DNA from: Moellerella wisconsensis ATCC 35017
GTDB lineage: Bacteria; Pseudomonadota; Gammaproteobacteria; Enterobacterales; Enterobacteriaceae
Direction: 5' to 3'
Length of the DNA: 64,000 nucleotides
NCBI RefSeq assembly: GCF_001294465.1
Contig: NZ_LGAA01000026.1
Coordinates: 124,001 to 188,000, forward strand
Part shown: positions 30,003-46,010 of the stretch, piece after piece
How the letters are laid out: each line of letters starts with the position of its first letter
Numbering within the stretch: position 1 is the first letter of the stretch
Notes under the pieces: model-generated
Database searches by the model: none
Seen by the model: the letters and a program-made list of their open reading frames with translations, nothing else
What the model was told of the DNA's origin: nothing
Program-made: the position numbers and the translations under genes

Positions 30003-30860
30003 ATGAAAGCTGACAACCCTTTTAATCTTTTACCTCCGGCTATCATGGCAAAAGTTGCTGACGATGCTTGTGTGTATAAAGCAAACAAACATCCGGCAAT
30101 TACTTATTTGTCAGCCTTCACCGCCGGGATTTTTATTTCTATTGCTTTCGTTTTCTATATTACAGCAACTACAGGTGCCTCTACCGCTCCTTTCGGATTT
30201 ACTAAATTAATTGGCGGTATCTGTTTCTCTCTCGGTTTAATATTGGTGGTTATTTGTGGTGCTGATTTATTTACATCAACAGTATTAACCATTGTATCTA
30301 AAGCCACCGGTCGAATTACTTGGGGACAAATGTTCCTCAACTGGTTTAATGTCTATATTGGTAATTTGATTGGCGCATTATTCTTTGTTGCACTTATTTG
30401 GTTCGCGGGCCAATATACGGCAGCAAACGGTCAGTGGGGATTAAATGTATTACAGACCGCTGATCACAAGTTACACCATACCTTCATTGAAGCCGTTTGC
30501 TTAGGTATTCTAGCCAATATGATGGTTTGCTTGGCTGTCTGGATGAGCTATTCAGGCCGCAGTCTTACTGACAAGTTATTAGTGCTTATTCTGCCTATCG
30601 CGATGTTTGTCGCTAGCGGCTTCGAGCATAGTATTGCCAATATGTTTATGATCCCTTTAGGTATTGTCATAAAAGAATTTGCTCCTGCTGAGTTTTGGGC
30701 CCAGATTGGTTCAGCGCCAGAGCAATTTTCTCATTTGACTATCGGACATTTTATCTCTGACAACCTAATTCCAGTTACTATTGGTAATATCATAGGTGGT
30801 ACGTTGTTAGTCGGTTTGATTTACTGGTTTATGCACTTACGTGATGATAGTCATCAATAA
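30003..30860 (+). CDS. focA: Formate channel FocA
   Basis: A 285-residue FNT-family membrane protein with six membrane helices and internal repeats; the family motifs are in AFTAGIFISIAFVFYI, GADLFTSTVLTI, NWFNVYIGNLIGALFF and CLGILANMMVCLAVWM. The conserved His near residue 209 (GFEHSIANMF) gates proton-linked formate movement. It exports formate made by pyruvate formate-lyase and can re-import it at low pH. It is directly before pflB (71-base gap), so the pair forms the classical focA-pfl operon. Confidence 0.97.
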   Translation: MKADNPFNLLPPAIMAKVADDACVYKANKHPAITYLSAFTAGIFISIAFVFYITATTGASTAPFGFTKLIGGICFSLGLILVVICGADLFTSTVLTIVSKATGRITWGQMFLNWFNVYIGNLIGALFFVALIWFAGQYTAANGQWGLNVLQTADHKLHHTFIEAVCLGILANMMVCLAVWMSYSGRSLTDKLLVLILPIAMFVASGFEHSIANMFMIPLGIVIKEFAPAEFWAQIGSAPEQFSHLTIGHFISDNLIPVTIGNIIGGTLLVGLIYWFMHLRDDSHQ

Positions 30861-30931
30861 GACTCTTCATTATGTAGTTGAAAAGTTTATTAAGATCCTT
30901 AAAAGATCCATTGTTAAAAGGTAAAAGTATC

Positions 30932-33214
<2,283 letters not shown>

Positions 33215-33370
33215 TGACTTGCTAACGCAACACCAACGGGATTCAAGGGTCACAATCTCTAGTAACCTGAACTGGATAACGTAATTAACGTGACAGTTCA
33301 GGTATAAAAAAGAATGTAGCCAGCCAATATACAACTTGAACCCCTATTGGTGTTACAATAGAATAAATTA

Positions 33371-33396
33371 AAGGCCCCGCATTTGGGGCCTTTTTA
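33371..33396 (+). terminator. Terminator between pflB and pflA
   Basis: AAGGCCCC, loop GCATTT, GGGGCCTT: perfect 8-bp stem followed by TTTAT. It should end most focA-pflB transcripts before pflA and so lower activase level relative to pflB. Confidence 0.9.
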
Positions 33397-33423
33397 TCTC
33401 GTCAGTTTTGGGAGTCTTCTGTC

Positions 33424-34164
33424 ATGTCCGTACTTGGTCGTATCCACTCTTTTGAATCCTGCGGTACTGTTGATGGCCCCGGTATACGCTTTATCGTATT
33501 CTTTCAAGGCTGCCTAATGCGCTGCCTATACTGTCATAACCGTGATACCTGGGATACCCATACAGGTACTCAAGTTACCGTTGAAGAATTAATGAAAGAA
33601 GCGGTGACTTATCGTCACTTTATGAATGCTACTGGTGGAGGCGTTACTGCCTCAGGTGGCGAAGCTATTTTGCAAGCTGAATTTGTACGTGACTGGTTCC
33701 GTGCTTGTCAAAAAGAGAATATTCATACTTGCTTAGATACTAACGGTTTTGTTCGCCGTTATGATCCAGTGATTGATGAATTACTGGATGCTACTGACCT
33801 GGTGATGTTAGATCTCAAACAGCTGGATGATGAAATCCATCAAAAACTGGTTGGCGTATCCAATCATCGAACCTTAGAATTTGCTCGCTATTTGGCGAAA
33901 CGTAATCAAAAAACATGGATACGTTATGTGGTCGTTCCCGGCTGGAGTGATGATGATCACTCGGTACATTTATTAGGTGAGTTCATGCAAGATATGAAAA
34001 ATATCGAAAAAGTTGAACTACTTCCTTATCATGAGCTGGGTAAACATAAATGGGAAACCATGGGTGAAGAATACAAATTGAATGGGGTTAAGCCTCCGTC
34101 TAAAGAAATTATGGAGCGTGTTAAATCCATTCTCGAAGGCTATGGCCTCAAAGTAATGTATTAA
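33424..34164 (+). CDS. pflA: Pyruvate formate-lyase-activating enzyme
   Basis: A 246-residue radical-SAM enzyme with the [4Fe-4S] cluster cysteines Cys30, Cys34 and Cys37 in [14 protein letters not shown] is held by the GGE-type motif [14 protein letters not shown]. It makes the glycyl radical on PflB using reduced flavodoxin (fldA, above). It has the same length and arrangement as in E. coli. A terminator lies between it and pflB, so it probably has an own promoter in the 200-base gap. Confidence 0.98.
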   Translation: MSVLGRIHSFESCGTVDGPGIRFIVFFQGCLMRCLYCHNRDTWDTHTGTQVTVEELMKEAVTYRHFMNATGGGVTASGGEAILQAEFVRDWFRACQKENIHTCLDTNGFVRRYDPVIDELLDATDLVMLDLKQLDDEIHQKLVGVSNHRTLEFARYLAKRNQKTWIRYVVVPGWSDDDHSVHLLGEFMQDMKNIEKVELLPYHELGKHKWETMGEEYKLNGVKPPSKEIMERVKSILEGYGLKVMY

Positions 34165-34385
34165 GCCTTCAGCCCCCCATCGATTAACCATCTTATTTAA
34201 ATCTGATTAATAATAGGCAGAGCCGGTACAAATATCACCACTCTGCCTGTTTATTCTCAAGTAGCATAATATTTATCAGTTTCTTTCTTTACTATACTTT
34301 GACTATACTCTTTATAGTGATAAATATTTCTATCATATTCTTTTTAATCCTACCGTATCAAATCATACAAATCATACAAATCATG

Positions 34386-34420
34386 ATATAAAAAACCGCC
34401 GGTTTTTAACCAGCGGTTTA
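34386..34420 (-). terminator. Terminator of serS
   Basis: On the minus strand AAACCGCTGG and CCGGCGGTTT pair over 10 bases with one mismatch around a TTAAAAA loop, followed by TTTATAT. Next to it on the left is a triple ATCAT(A)CAAATC direct repeat (34364-34384). Confidence 0.8.
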
Positions 34421-34450
34421 TCATTTTCTAACTCAAGCTATCAGTCAAGA

Positions 34451-36181
<1,731 letters not shown>

Positions 36182-37525
36182 TTAACGATAGCGTTTTATT
36201 GAGCTATTTTGATCCTGTTCAGTTAACCATGCTAATTTATCACTAATTTTACTTTCTAATCCGCGGTTAGTCGGAAAATAATAATGGGTCTCTTTCATAT
36301 CTGGCGGAAAATAATTTTCGCCCGCAGCATAGGCGTTAGGTTCATTATGCGCATAACGGTATTCTTGCCCAGCCCCTAACTGCTTCATTAATTTAGTCGG
36401 CGCATTGCGTAGATGATCAGGAACATCATAATCCGGCTGTTCTCTGGCATCAGCCAAAGCAGCTTTAAACGCAGTATAAACCGCATTACTTTTGGGCGCG
36501 CAAGCTAAATAAACAATCGCTTGAGCAATTGCTCTTTCACCTTCTGCCGGCCCGACGCGGGTAAAACAATCCCATGCCGAAATAGCCACTTGCATCGCAC
36601 GGGGATCAGCGTTGCCCACATCTTCAGAAGCGATAGCCAATAAGCGACGAGCAACATATAACGGGTCGCCACCGGCAGTTATTATTCGAGCATACCAATA
36701 TAAGGCTGCGTCGGGCGCTGAACCACGCACTGACTTATGCAACGCCGAGATTAGATCATAATAACGATCGCCTTTATTATCAAAGCGTGCACTGCGCTCT
36801 CCGCTAACTTCTTTCAATAATTCAGGCGTTAAAACACGTTGCCCTTGCTCATCAGCATTAGCCATATCAGCCATCATATCTAATAAGTTGAGCGATCGTC
36901 GGGCATCGCCATTGACTAATTTAGCAATTAGAGTACGTGTTGAATCTGGCAAAATAATATTTTTACCGCCTAACCCATTGATAGAATCAGTCATTGCCTG
37001 TAATAAGACTTCTTCAATATCATTTTCATCCAATGATTTCAGTAAGTACACTCGTGCTCGTGACAATAAGGCTGAATTCAACTCAAAAGATGGGTTTTCG
37101 GTCGTAGCACCGATAAAGGTGATAGTGCCGTCTTCTATGTGTGGCAAAAATGCATCTTGTTGGCTTTTATTAAAGCGATGGACTTCATCAACAAATAAAA
37201 TTGTCCGTCTACCTGCATTACGATTTTGACGCGCTTTCTCTATCGATTCACGAATTTCTTTAATTCCTGAGGTCACCGCAGATAAGCGCTCAATATCCGC
37301 CTGGGCATAATGACCAATAATTTCAGCTAATGTCGTTTTACCGGTACCTGGTGGTCCCCATAAAATCATCGAATGCAGATGCCCTGCCTTAATAGCTCGA
37401 GGCAAAGGCTTTCCTTCAGCCAGAAGATGCTTTTGGCCAATATAATGTTCGAGATCAATTGGACGCATGCGCGCAGCTAAAGGCTGAAATTCATTTTGCG
37501 AAAAATCGAGAGACAGATTACTCAC
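36182..37525 (-). CDS. rarA: Replication-associated recombination AAA+ ATPase RarA
   Basis: A 447-residue clamp-loader-like ATPase (MgsA/YcaJ). Walker [13 protein letters not shown] and Walker [21 protein letters not shown] are clear, and sensor 1 ([12 protein letters not shown]) is followed by the C-terminal tetramerisation domain ([22 protein letters not shown]). It acts at stalled forks and single-strand ends together with SSB and RecA. Starts 13 bases after lolA stops, so the two are co-transcribed, as in E. coli. Confidence 0.98.
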   Translation of the reverse strand: MSNLSLDFSQNEFQPLAARMRPIDLEHYIGQKHLLAEGKPLPRAIKAGHLHSMILWGPPGTGKTTLAEIIGHYAQADIERLSAVTSGIKEIRESIEKARQNRNAGRRTILFVDEVHRFNKSQQDAFLPHIEDGTITFIGATTENPSFELNSALLSRARVYLLKSLDENDIEEVLLQAMTDSINGLGGKNIILPDSTRTLIAKLVNGDARRSLNLLDMMADMANADEQGQRVLTPELLKEVSGERSARFDNKGDRYYDLISALHKSVRGSAPDAALYWYARIITAGGDPLYVARRLLAIASEDVGNADPRAMQVAISAWDCFTRVGPAEGERAIAQAIVYLACAPKSNAVYTAFKAALADAREQPDYDVPDHLRNAPTKLMKQLGAGQEYRYAHNEPNAYAAGENYFPPDMKETHYYFPTNRGLESKISDKLAWLTEQDQNSSIKRYR

Positions 37526-37538
37526 TACGCCCTCTTAT

Positions 37539-38159
37539 TTATTTGGCTGAACGTTGATCATCCAAAGTCACACCCTGCGGAATTTTTAACCTAAATTTAC
37601 TTTTATCCACCGGACCATTTTTCTGTGTATTCAACTGATAAGCACTTACTTGACCATCTTGTTCTATGGCTGAAAATTTCTCTATTGTGCCATCAGGGGA
37701 AACCGTGATTGAAAAACCTTTAAGTGTACCGTTAAGCTGCTTAGGCTTCAGATCAAAGCTATTGCCTTGTTGAATAATAGAATATTGCTTCCAATCCTGA
37801 GGATTATTGCGCGTAATCAACATAAACGGCGTATCATTAGTCGCGTCGTTCAGTGACGTTACCGTTACCTGTTCAACGAAAGGATTATAAAACCATAAAT
37901 CTTTACCGTCTGAAATCAAAACACTTTCATCAGGCGACGTCATATTCCAGTTGAACAAGTTTGGTCTTTGTATCCATAATTCGCCACGACCTTCTTGAAT
38001 TAAATCACCTTCGGCACTGGTAACTTTTTGACTAAAATTAGCATGGAAGCTATTCACTTTATTTAGACGGGTTTGCAGGTCTTGACTAGCATCCGCCAAA
38101 GTCATCGCTGAATACAAGCTCACCACTAAAGCCGCGCCTAACAATATCATTTTCTTCAT
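37539..38159 (-). CDS. lolA: Outer-membrane lipoprotein carrier LolA
   Basis: A 206-residue periplasmic chaperone. A signal peptide ([21 protein letters not shown] then ADA) would be cleaved after about residue 23. The mature protein has the LolA pattern: [32 protein letters not shown], and [13 protein letters not shown]. It takes lipoproteins from LolCDE at the inner membrane to LolB at the outer membrane. Co-directional with ftsK upstream (150-base gap) and with rarA. Confidence 0.97.
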   Translation of the reverse strand: MKKMILLGAALVVSLYSAMTLADASQDLQTRLNKVNSFHANFSQKVTSAEGDLIQEGRGELWIQRPNLFNWNMTSPDESVLISDGKDLWFYNPFVEQVTVTSLNDATNDTPFMLITRNNPQDWKQYSIIQQGNSFDLKPKQLNGTLKGFSITVSPDGTIEKFSAIEQDGQVSAYQLNTQKNGPVDKSKFRLKIPQGVTLDDQRSAK

Positions 38160-38308
38160 TATTCAATGACCTTTTAAATACACCCAAGTGAATGCTTTTA
38201 AATCGATAACCTATATGTTCAAAAAATATAGATCGTAAATTATCTACACTATCTAGTCCCATAACTAACTGAATATTCAGACCGATTAACAATAATCCAT
38301 CAATAATA

Positions 38309-41300
38309 TTAATGCTCCATCGACGGTGGGGCTAATACTTCACGATTACCATTATGTCCCGGCTCACTGACAATTTGCTGAGCTTCCATTTGCTCAACAA
38401 TTCGTGCGGCACGGTTATAACCTATACGGAATTGACGTTGTACACCAGAAATAGATACTCGTTGTTTTTCAACCACAAAAGCCACCGCCTGATCAAATAA
38501 CGGGTCTAATTCTTCAGCTGCTCCATCAAAACCACCTGCACCATCAGATTCATCACTGCATTTAGTAATACTTTCAATATATTCAGGACGACCTCGTGCT
38601 TTCCAATCATTAACCACTGCGTGAACTTCTTGGTCCCGAACAAAGGCACCATGAACACGCATTGGAATAGATGAGTTTGGTGGCAGGTAAAGCATATCCC
38701 CCATTCCCAATAATGATTCTGCGCCACTTTGGTCGAGAATAGTTCGAGAATCTATTTTACTCGATACCGTAAAGGCAATACGGGTTGGAATATTAGCTTT
38801 AATCAATCCGGTAATAATATCCACAGAAGGTCGCTGTGTGGCCAACACTAAGTGAATACCTGCTGCACGCGCTTTTTGTGCCAAACGAGCAATTAATTCT
38901 TCAACTTTTTTACCCGCTGTCATCATTAAATCAGCAAACTCATCGACCATGACGACAATATAAGGCTCTTTCTTTAAGACCGGATGTTCGGTTTCCATGC
39001 TATCACCCGGCTTCCAGAATGGATGAGGAATAGGCCGGTTCATTTCTGCCGCTGCTTTAATTTTCTCATTATAGCCCGCGAGGTTACGTACCCCTAAAGC
39101 TGACATTAATTTATATCGACGTTCCATTTCATTAACGCACCAACGTAACGCATTGGCTGCGTCTTTCATATCAGTAACTACTTCAGTTAATAAATGCGGG
39201 ATACCTTCATAAATAGAAAGTTCGAGCATTTTAGGATCAATCATAATGAAGCGAACATCTTCGGGTTTCGATTTATATAAAATACTGAGGATCATTGCAT
39301 TGACCCCAACAGATTTACCCGATCCAGTTGTCCCCGCAACGAGCAAATGAGGCATTTTCCCTAAATCAGCCACCACCGGTTCGCCTTCAATATCTTTGCC
39401 TAATACGATAGTTAATGGAGACGGATCATTACGGAATTTATCGCAATCCAGGACTTCTCTAAGATAAACCGTTTGACGTTTTTTATTCGGTAATTCTAAT
39501 CCGACATAAGGTTTACCCGGTATGACCTCAACAATCCTTACCGCAGTTGTCGATAAAGAACGTGCTAAATCACGGGATAAATTAGAAATTCGCGCAGCTT
39601 TAACTCCCGGTGCTAAATCTAGTTCAAAACGCGTGATCACCGGTCCTGGTGAAAAACCGACGACATCGGCTTTAACACGATAATCATTCAGTCGAGCTTC
39701 AATTAGCCGAGATGTCTGCTCAAGAGCAAACATATCTACCGGTTCTTCTTGTGCCGGAGGGCTGCTCAATAAATCTAGCGATGGCATTGGCGTTGTCGGT
39801 TTCGGCAACGGCTGCTCGTTACGCACCAAAAACGGATGGAATAAACTATCTTGCTGCGGTTGCTGCGGTTGCTGCGGTTGCTGCGGTTGCTGCGGTTGCT
39901 GCGGTTGCTGCGGTTGCTGCGGTTGCTGCGGTTGCTGCGGTTGCTGCGGTTGCTGCGGTTGCTGCGGTTGCTGCGGTTGCTGCGGTTGCTGCGGTTGCTG
40001 CGGTTGCTGCGTAAAAGTATGTGTTGCTGGAGTGATCGCGTCTAGTGTTACCGCAGGATTATTTTCCCTAGATTGTTCCTCTTCCCGAGAATTAAACGAC
40101 GGCATGAACACCGGTTCAGTCGGTTGATCATTAAGCAATTCTTCCGCCGATGAGATTGAGTCTAATGCAGATAAACCGGCAAAAGGATCCTCAATATCGG
40201 TAGCTTTACTCTCGCTAGCGTCACCTGCCCGCAAATCATATTCTGGGTGATGACCACCATCATCATCGTACGGCTGATGTCGATGCGGCGAATGATTGTC
40301 CTGCTGAGGATACCGCGATTGAGAGTCAGATGATTGCTGACTCATATTTTGCGATAAATCTTCCGCAACTGTCGTCTCAGAATCAGTCGCAGAGAAAGAA
40401 GAACCATAATCTTTTGTGGCCGGTGAAGCAGATGGCCAGCGATGAATATTCTCAGGCTGAGTGTATACAGGCTGTTGTTGCTGAGATAAGTCAATAAATG
40501 AGTTAGTTACCGCAGATCCTTCCTCACGCGTAATCTCACTGTTATTCTGCATCATACTGTTGTTCTGCATCATACCTTGTTCGTTTGATGCAGACGTAAC
40601 TGTTATTTCAGCTTCAGTTTCTTCAGCGGAATGACGATTTTCTGTAGGATCCTCAGCGGTTGATTCACCATAGCGCTCGCGTTGTTGCTGTAAGAACTGC
40701 TGGCGTAATAATTCATCCTGCTCTAAATCTTCCGCAGTTTGGCTATCGTCAGCATCATTCCACTGCCCCATAGCCTGTTGACGCTGTTTTTCTTCCTCTT
40801 TACGGCGTTGAATTTCTGCTGCACGCTGTGAAGGAATACGAACACCATATAGCTCTCTACGTGTCGGTAATCTGACTGGATTTGGGCGAGGTAATTCGGG
40901 GCCAATACCTTGTTTTACTTGAGCATGACGCTCAATCGCTGCCGCAGAAATTCCCGCGGCCATTAAAGCAGAATTATCTTTGATTGACGCGGCTTTATTT
41001 ACCGATGACGTTGATGAGCTCGCTGTTGAATATGCAGACTCAGGAGAAGCGACATTGGTCTGGTCTAAGTGGTTGCTTGCCGAGGTAATACCCGTAAACG
41101 CATCTGATACTGTCTCAACAGGTGTGTGTGTATCTGCTGCCGGTGGCATTGTTTCTTGATGGATAAATGCACTGCTCGATGCCATCGCTGTCGGTATTGG
41201 CGTTTGCATATCATCGTGAGCGTTATCTGTTGAATACTGTGTTGTTTGCTGCGACTCAGAAGAAAATACTGGGTCAATTATCGACTGAGCAAAATCACCA

Positions 41301-42487
41301 AGCACCGGTTCTTGATTTATCTCTGATTCAGGCATTTGCAGATTGTAATCAGCGTATTCTTTCGGTACATCAAAGCGATAATGTTCAGGATGCTGTTCTG
41401 GTGCCTCTGATGTCGCCGAGAAACTAGGTAGATGCTCTTCTTGCTCAGAAATTTGAGATTCTAATTTTTGAGATTCTAGCTGTTGCGCAGCGTCACGATG
41501 ATTAGCTGCCAGTGGTGCTCTTGACGTATCTGTTGAAATAGCAGGATTTTCAGCCGCTGATGCAGTATCAGTAACCCCGGAAGGCGTTACCTTCATTGGC
41601 GATAATTCCGTACTGGCTAATTCAATTATTGAAGGAGATGAAAAAAGGACATCATCAATATCTAATTCATTTTTATTCGACTGAATGTCAGATGCTTCAA
41701 TATGGCTGGCTAATGCCGAAGCAGACGCAGTTGTATCAATAGCATTAGATGAAGTAGATTTAACCTGACTATCAAATACTGGTTCAGCGCTATAATCACT
41801 AGTTAATGCTGTTTTATCAAGTTGATAGTCTTCATCTTGATCATCATCGTAATCATCATATTCTTCACCGCGCGCTCGATTAGTAATTAGTGTTAATGGG
41901 ATCAATATCGCTGCGCCAATTTTTTCAGCAATTGTTAACCACGACCACCCAGTAAATAACGTAAAACCAATTGCCCAGAGAAAAATCAGTGCCAAAGTCG
42001 CACCAAGCGAATTAAACCACGGCATGATGGCATTACTAAACACACTGCCTATTACCCCACCGGATGAAAAGTTAGGTAAATCATCAAAATTAAGCGCAGC
42101 AAGACCACAAGAACTGAGTATCAGCGTTAATGCCCCAATAACACGCAAGGAAAGTGAGAAAAAATCAACATAACGCTGTTGGCTTTGGGAATGATAGATC
42201 CCCCAGCATCCGAGAATAAGCAATGGAGGAATAGCAAAAGCTAACATGCCAAACGCCGAAAATAGAATATCAGCGCTCCATGACCCGATACTGCCCGCTA
42301 AATTCTTAACTGGCTCATTCCATGTAGTTTGTGACCAGCTTGGATCTGAAGGATTAAAACTTACCAGTGCGACTATCAAAAAAATCGCGCCGAGTGCAAT
42401 GGCAAGTAAAATAGCTTCGAGCAAGCGCCGACCAGTGCTTAGCTTCTTAAATCTTATATGCTTATCTTCTGTGTATTCCTGGCTCAT
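38309..42487 (-). CDS. ftsK: DNA translocase FtsK
   Basis: A 1392-residue septal DNA pump. Four to five membrane helices fill residues 25-185. The linker (about 200-880) is low in complexity, rich in S/T/E/Q, and ends in a pure PQQ array. The C-terminal motor has Walker [15 protein letters not shown] and Walker [15 protein letters not shown], and the gamma domain ([20 protein letters not shown]) recognises KOPS and contacts XerD. It coordinates division with chromosome dimer resolution. Longer than E. coli FtsK (1329), the difference lying in the linker. Confidence 0.97.
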   Translation of the reverse strand: MSQEYTEDKHIRFKKLSTGRRLLEAILLAIALGAIFLIVALVSFNPSDPSWSQTTWNEPVKNLAGSIGSWSADILFSAFGMLAFAIPPLLILGCWGIYHSQSQQRYVDFFSLSLRVIGALTLILSSCGLAALNFDDLPNFSSGGVIGSVFSNAIMPWFNSLGATLALIFLWAIGFTLFTGWSWLTIAEKIGAAILIPLTLITNRARGEEYDDYDDDQDEDYQLDKTALTSDYSAEPVFDSQVKSTSSNAIDTTASASALASHIEASDIQSNKNELDIDDVLFSSPSIIELASTELSPMKVTPSGVTDTASAAENPAISTDTSRAPLAANHRDAAQQLESQKLESQISEQEEHLPSFSATSEAPEQHPEHYRFDVPKEYADYNLQMPESEINQEPVLGDFAQSIIDPVFSSESQQTTQYSTDNAHDDMQTPIPTAMASSSAFIHQETMPPAADTHTPVETVSDAFTGITSASNHLDQTNVASPESAYSTASSSTSSVNKAASIKDNSALMAAGISAAAIERHAQVKQGIGPELPRPNPVRLPTRRELYGVRIPSQRAAEIQRRKEEEKQRQQAMGQWNDADDSQTAEDLEQDELLRQQFLQQQRERYGESTAEDPTENRHSAEETEAEITVTSASNEQGMMQNNSMMQNNSEITREEGSAVTNSFIDLSQQQQPVYTQPENIHRWPSASPATKDYGSSFSATDSETTVAEDLSQNMSQQSSDSQSRYPQQDNHSPHRHQPYDDDGGHHPEYDLRAGDASESKATDIEDPFAGLSALDSISSAEELLNDQPTEPVFMPSFNSREEEQSRENNPAVTLDAITPATHTFTQQPQQPQQPQQPQQPQQPQQPQQPQQPQQPQQPQQPQQPQQPQQPQQPQQPQQDSLFHPFLVRNEQPLPKPTTPMPSLDLLSSPPAQEEPVDMFALEQTSRLIEARLNDYRVKADVVGFSPGPVITRFELDLAPGVKAARISNLSRDLARSLSTTAVRIVEVIPGKPYVGLELPNKKRQTVYLREVLDCDKFRNDPSPLTIVLGKDIEGEPVVADLGKMPHLLVAGTTGSGKSVGVNAMILSILYKSKPEDVRFIMIDPKMLELSIYEGIPHLLTEVVTDMKDAANALRWCVNEMERRYKLMSALGVRNLAGYNEKIKAAAEMNRPIPHPFWKPGDSMETEHPVLKKEPYIVVMVDEFADLMMTAGKKVEELIARLAQKARAAGIHLVLATQRPSVDIITGLIKANIPTRIAFTVSSKIDSRTILDQSGAESLLGMGDMLYLPPNSSIPMRVHGAFVRDQEVHAVVNDWKARGRPEYIESITKCSDESDGAGGFDGAAEELDPLFDQAVAFVVEKQRVSISGVQRQFRIGYNRAARIVEQMEAQQIVSEPGHNGNREVLAPPSMEH
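39851..40010 (-). repeat. Nine-base tandem repeat encoding a PQQ array in FtsK
   Basis: Seventeen almost perfect copies of a 9-base unit (CCGCAGCAA on the coding strand), giving about 17 consecutive PQQ triplets near residues 826-879. Because the unit is a multiple of three, copy-number changes keep the frame. All copies use the same codons, a sign of recent slippage expansion. Confidence 0.97.
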
Positions 42488-43406
42488 TATAATTACTTTG
42501 TTGATTTACCTAATATTTCATGACTAAACGGTAAGATGAAGATTAACAGTAATTAGTTCGATAGCTTATGATATCGTTCATTTGATAGCGTTTAATTTAA
42601 TCGCGCTGATTTAATATAGTTGATTGATTTTATAAGCTTTAATACAAACTTTTTACGTTAAACTCAACTCTGTATAATTATTCTTGCTTAATACGATAAG
42701 CGTTGTTAAACGCCTCCCCTACTCGGATATTTCTATCTGTACTGTCATTATTCTCGTGCTGTTTGGCCTATACATACCATCTAAAATATCACAGCACAAT
42801 ACATATGTTTAAAAACACAGTAGTTAATAGATCAATAATATCTTTGTTCAACACTAGCACTTATACTTTTCTGCACAAATATTATCACTATCTTCCTGTT
42901 CTAAAAGGATTGAGTTTGCTAGTGCACAATAATGCTCATGCAAGAATTCTACCATTTTTTATCTGTTATTACTTATCAGAGTTAGTGGATTTTATTCATT
43001 TTTAGCATTCAACAAGATGATTTAAGTTTTCCGAGAAACTTTAGTAGTATAGCAACCGTATTTAACCCATACCTTTCATTTAAATCATACTCAGTATTTC
43101 ATCTTAACTACTTTGATTCAATTTGTATTTATGGACAAAAATCTTAATTTTTGAGGAAGGAAATATAGGATAAATTGCCAGTAATTATCAATGAAATATA
43201 CGAGGTAATATGACTCCAACGAAGTTATGGCTGAAATAGCGTTGGAAAATAATATGGGAAATCAATCATTGCAAAAAAACTATAATTCAGTAGGTTTATC
43301 AAGTTCCCCTTTAAAAACGGAACAACGCTGGCATAACCAGCGTTGAAACTGCAGTGCATTACACAGGAAAAACCTGCATGGCACTTATGAGATGATAATA
43401 AACGTA
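42488..43406. other. ftsK-lrp intergenic region
   Basis: A 919-base AT-rich gap. It should hold the ftsK promoter; I found no clear LexA box. A rightward open frame at 42703-43005 lacks a ribosome site and looks random. The lrp terminator lies at its right end (43306-43344). Confidence 0.45.
43306..43344 (-). terminator. Terminator of lrp
   Basis: AACGCTGG (43324-43331) and CCAGCGTT (43337-43344) make a perfect 8-bp stem with a 5-base loop; leftward it is followed by GTTCCGTTTTTA. It begins 62 bases after the lrp stop. Confidence 0.75.
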
Positions 43407-43901
43407 TTAACGCGTTTTAATGACTAAACGGTTACTTTGTTTAACTTCTTCCATCACTACATAAGTGCGAGTATCGTTAACGCCAGGCAGACGCAAAAGT
43501 GTTTCACCCAGAAGTTTACGATAAGCTGACATATCAGGCACACGCGTTTTCAACAGATAGTCAAAATCACCAGAAACTAAATGGCATTCCTGAATTTCCT
43601 CAAGTTTTTGAACCGCCGTATTAAATTGTTCAAATACATCTGGCGCACCACGGTTTAGCGTGATTTCCACGAAAACTAATAATGATGCATCTAGATAATG
43701 TGGGTTTAATAATGCGGTATACCCTGAAATAAACCCTTGACGCTCAAGGCGACGAACACGCTCGAGGCAAGGAGTAGGTGATAATCCGACACGTTTAGAC
43801 AGCTCTACGTTAGAAATACGACCATCTTTCTGTAGCTCATTCAAAATGTTCCTGTCAATACGATCAAGATCTTTTCCTGGACGCTTTTTATTATCAATCA
43901 T
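43407..43901 (-). CDS. lrp: Leucine-responsive regulatory protein Lrp
   Basis: A 164-residue global regulator, the same length as in E. coli and close to identical. The helix-turn-helix lies in DRIDRNILNELQKDGRISNV and KRVGLSPTPCLERVRRLERQ, and the RAM ligand-binding domain follows (LLVFVEITLNRGAPDVFEQF, CHLVSGDFDYLLKTRVPDM). It controls amino-acid metabolism, transport and surface structures according to leucine. Divergent from trxB with a long gap between, as in E. coli. Confidence 0.99.
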   Translation of the reverse strand: MIDNKKRPGKDLDRIDRNILNELQKDGRISNVELSKRVGLSPTPCLERVRRLERQGFISGYTALLNPHYLDASLLVFVEITLNRGAPDVFEQFNTAVQKLEEIQECHLVSGDFDYLLKTRVPDMSAYRKLLGETLLRLPGVNDTRTYVVMEEVKQSNRLVIKTR

Positions 43902-45594
<1,693 letters not shown>

Positions 45595-45619
45595 TGATTA
45601 AAGAACATTAAATTTTTCT

Positions 45620-45646
45620 GGGCACTATTTCGATAGTGCCTTTTTG
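45620..45646 (+). terminator. Terminator of trxB
   Basis: GGCACTAT, tetraloop TTCG, ATAGTGCC: perfect 8-bp stem with a stable UUCG loop, followed by TTTTTG. Confidence 0.95.
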
Positions 45647-46010
45647 TCGGTAACATATTGTCTATAACTAGGTATAATAGAAAACGATTATCATTCTCTA
45701 CTGCACTATATTCCGTTTCAGCCAATATTCAGCAATAGATCGATTGGCTATGCGGTAATACTAATACAGACTATCCAAATCACTTATTTCACACTAAGCT
45801 GGCGGGATACCTTGATTAATAGTCATTCTATAGCAGTATCGTTTTAGATAAGCGTACTCGGTTTTAAACACCTATTCTGTTTATTTAACCTCTCCGCTCA
45901 GCTGGCTTTATATAGTTCTATCAATAATTATCGCCACAACTGATGTTTCTATGAGGTTAACAAACGCCATATCCACCAACTAAGGACTCATGCCTGTACA
46001 CTGAATCATT
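45647..46010. other. trxB-cydD intergenic region
   Basis: AT-rich upstream region of the cydDC operon; promoter expected here. No gene or clear operator seen. An AATAGAAAACGATTATCATT sequence near 45677 is only weakly Fur-box-like. Confidence 0.35.

Noticed and set aside
39712..40045. Long rightward frames of pure VAA or LLR repeats
   Set aside because: They are antisense translations of the 9-base repeat in ftsK.
42703..43005. Rightward 100-codon frame between ftsK and lrp
   Set aside because: No ribosome site, composition typical of translated AT-rich non-coding DNA, no recognisable motif.
45670..45700. Fur box before cydD
   Set aside because: ACGATTATCATTCTC matches the consensus only over about 9 bases and has no symmetric partner.
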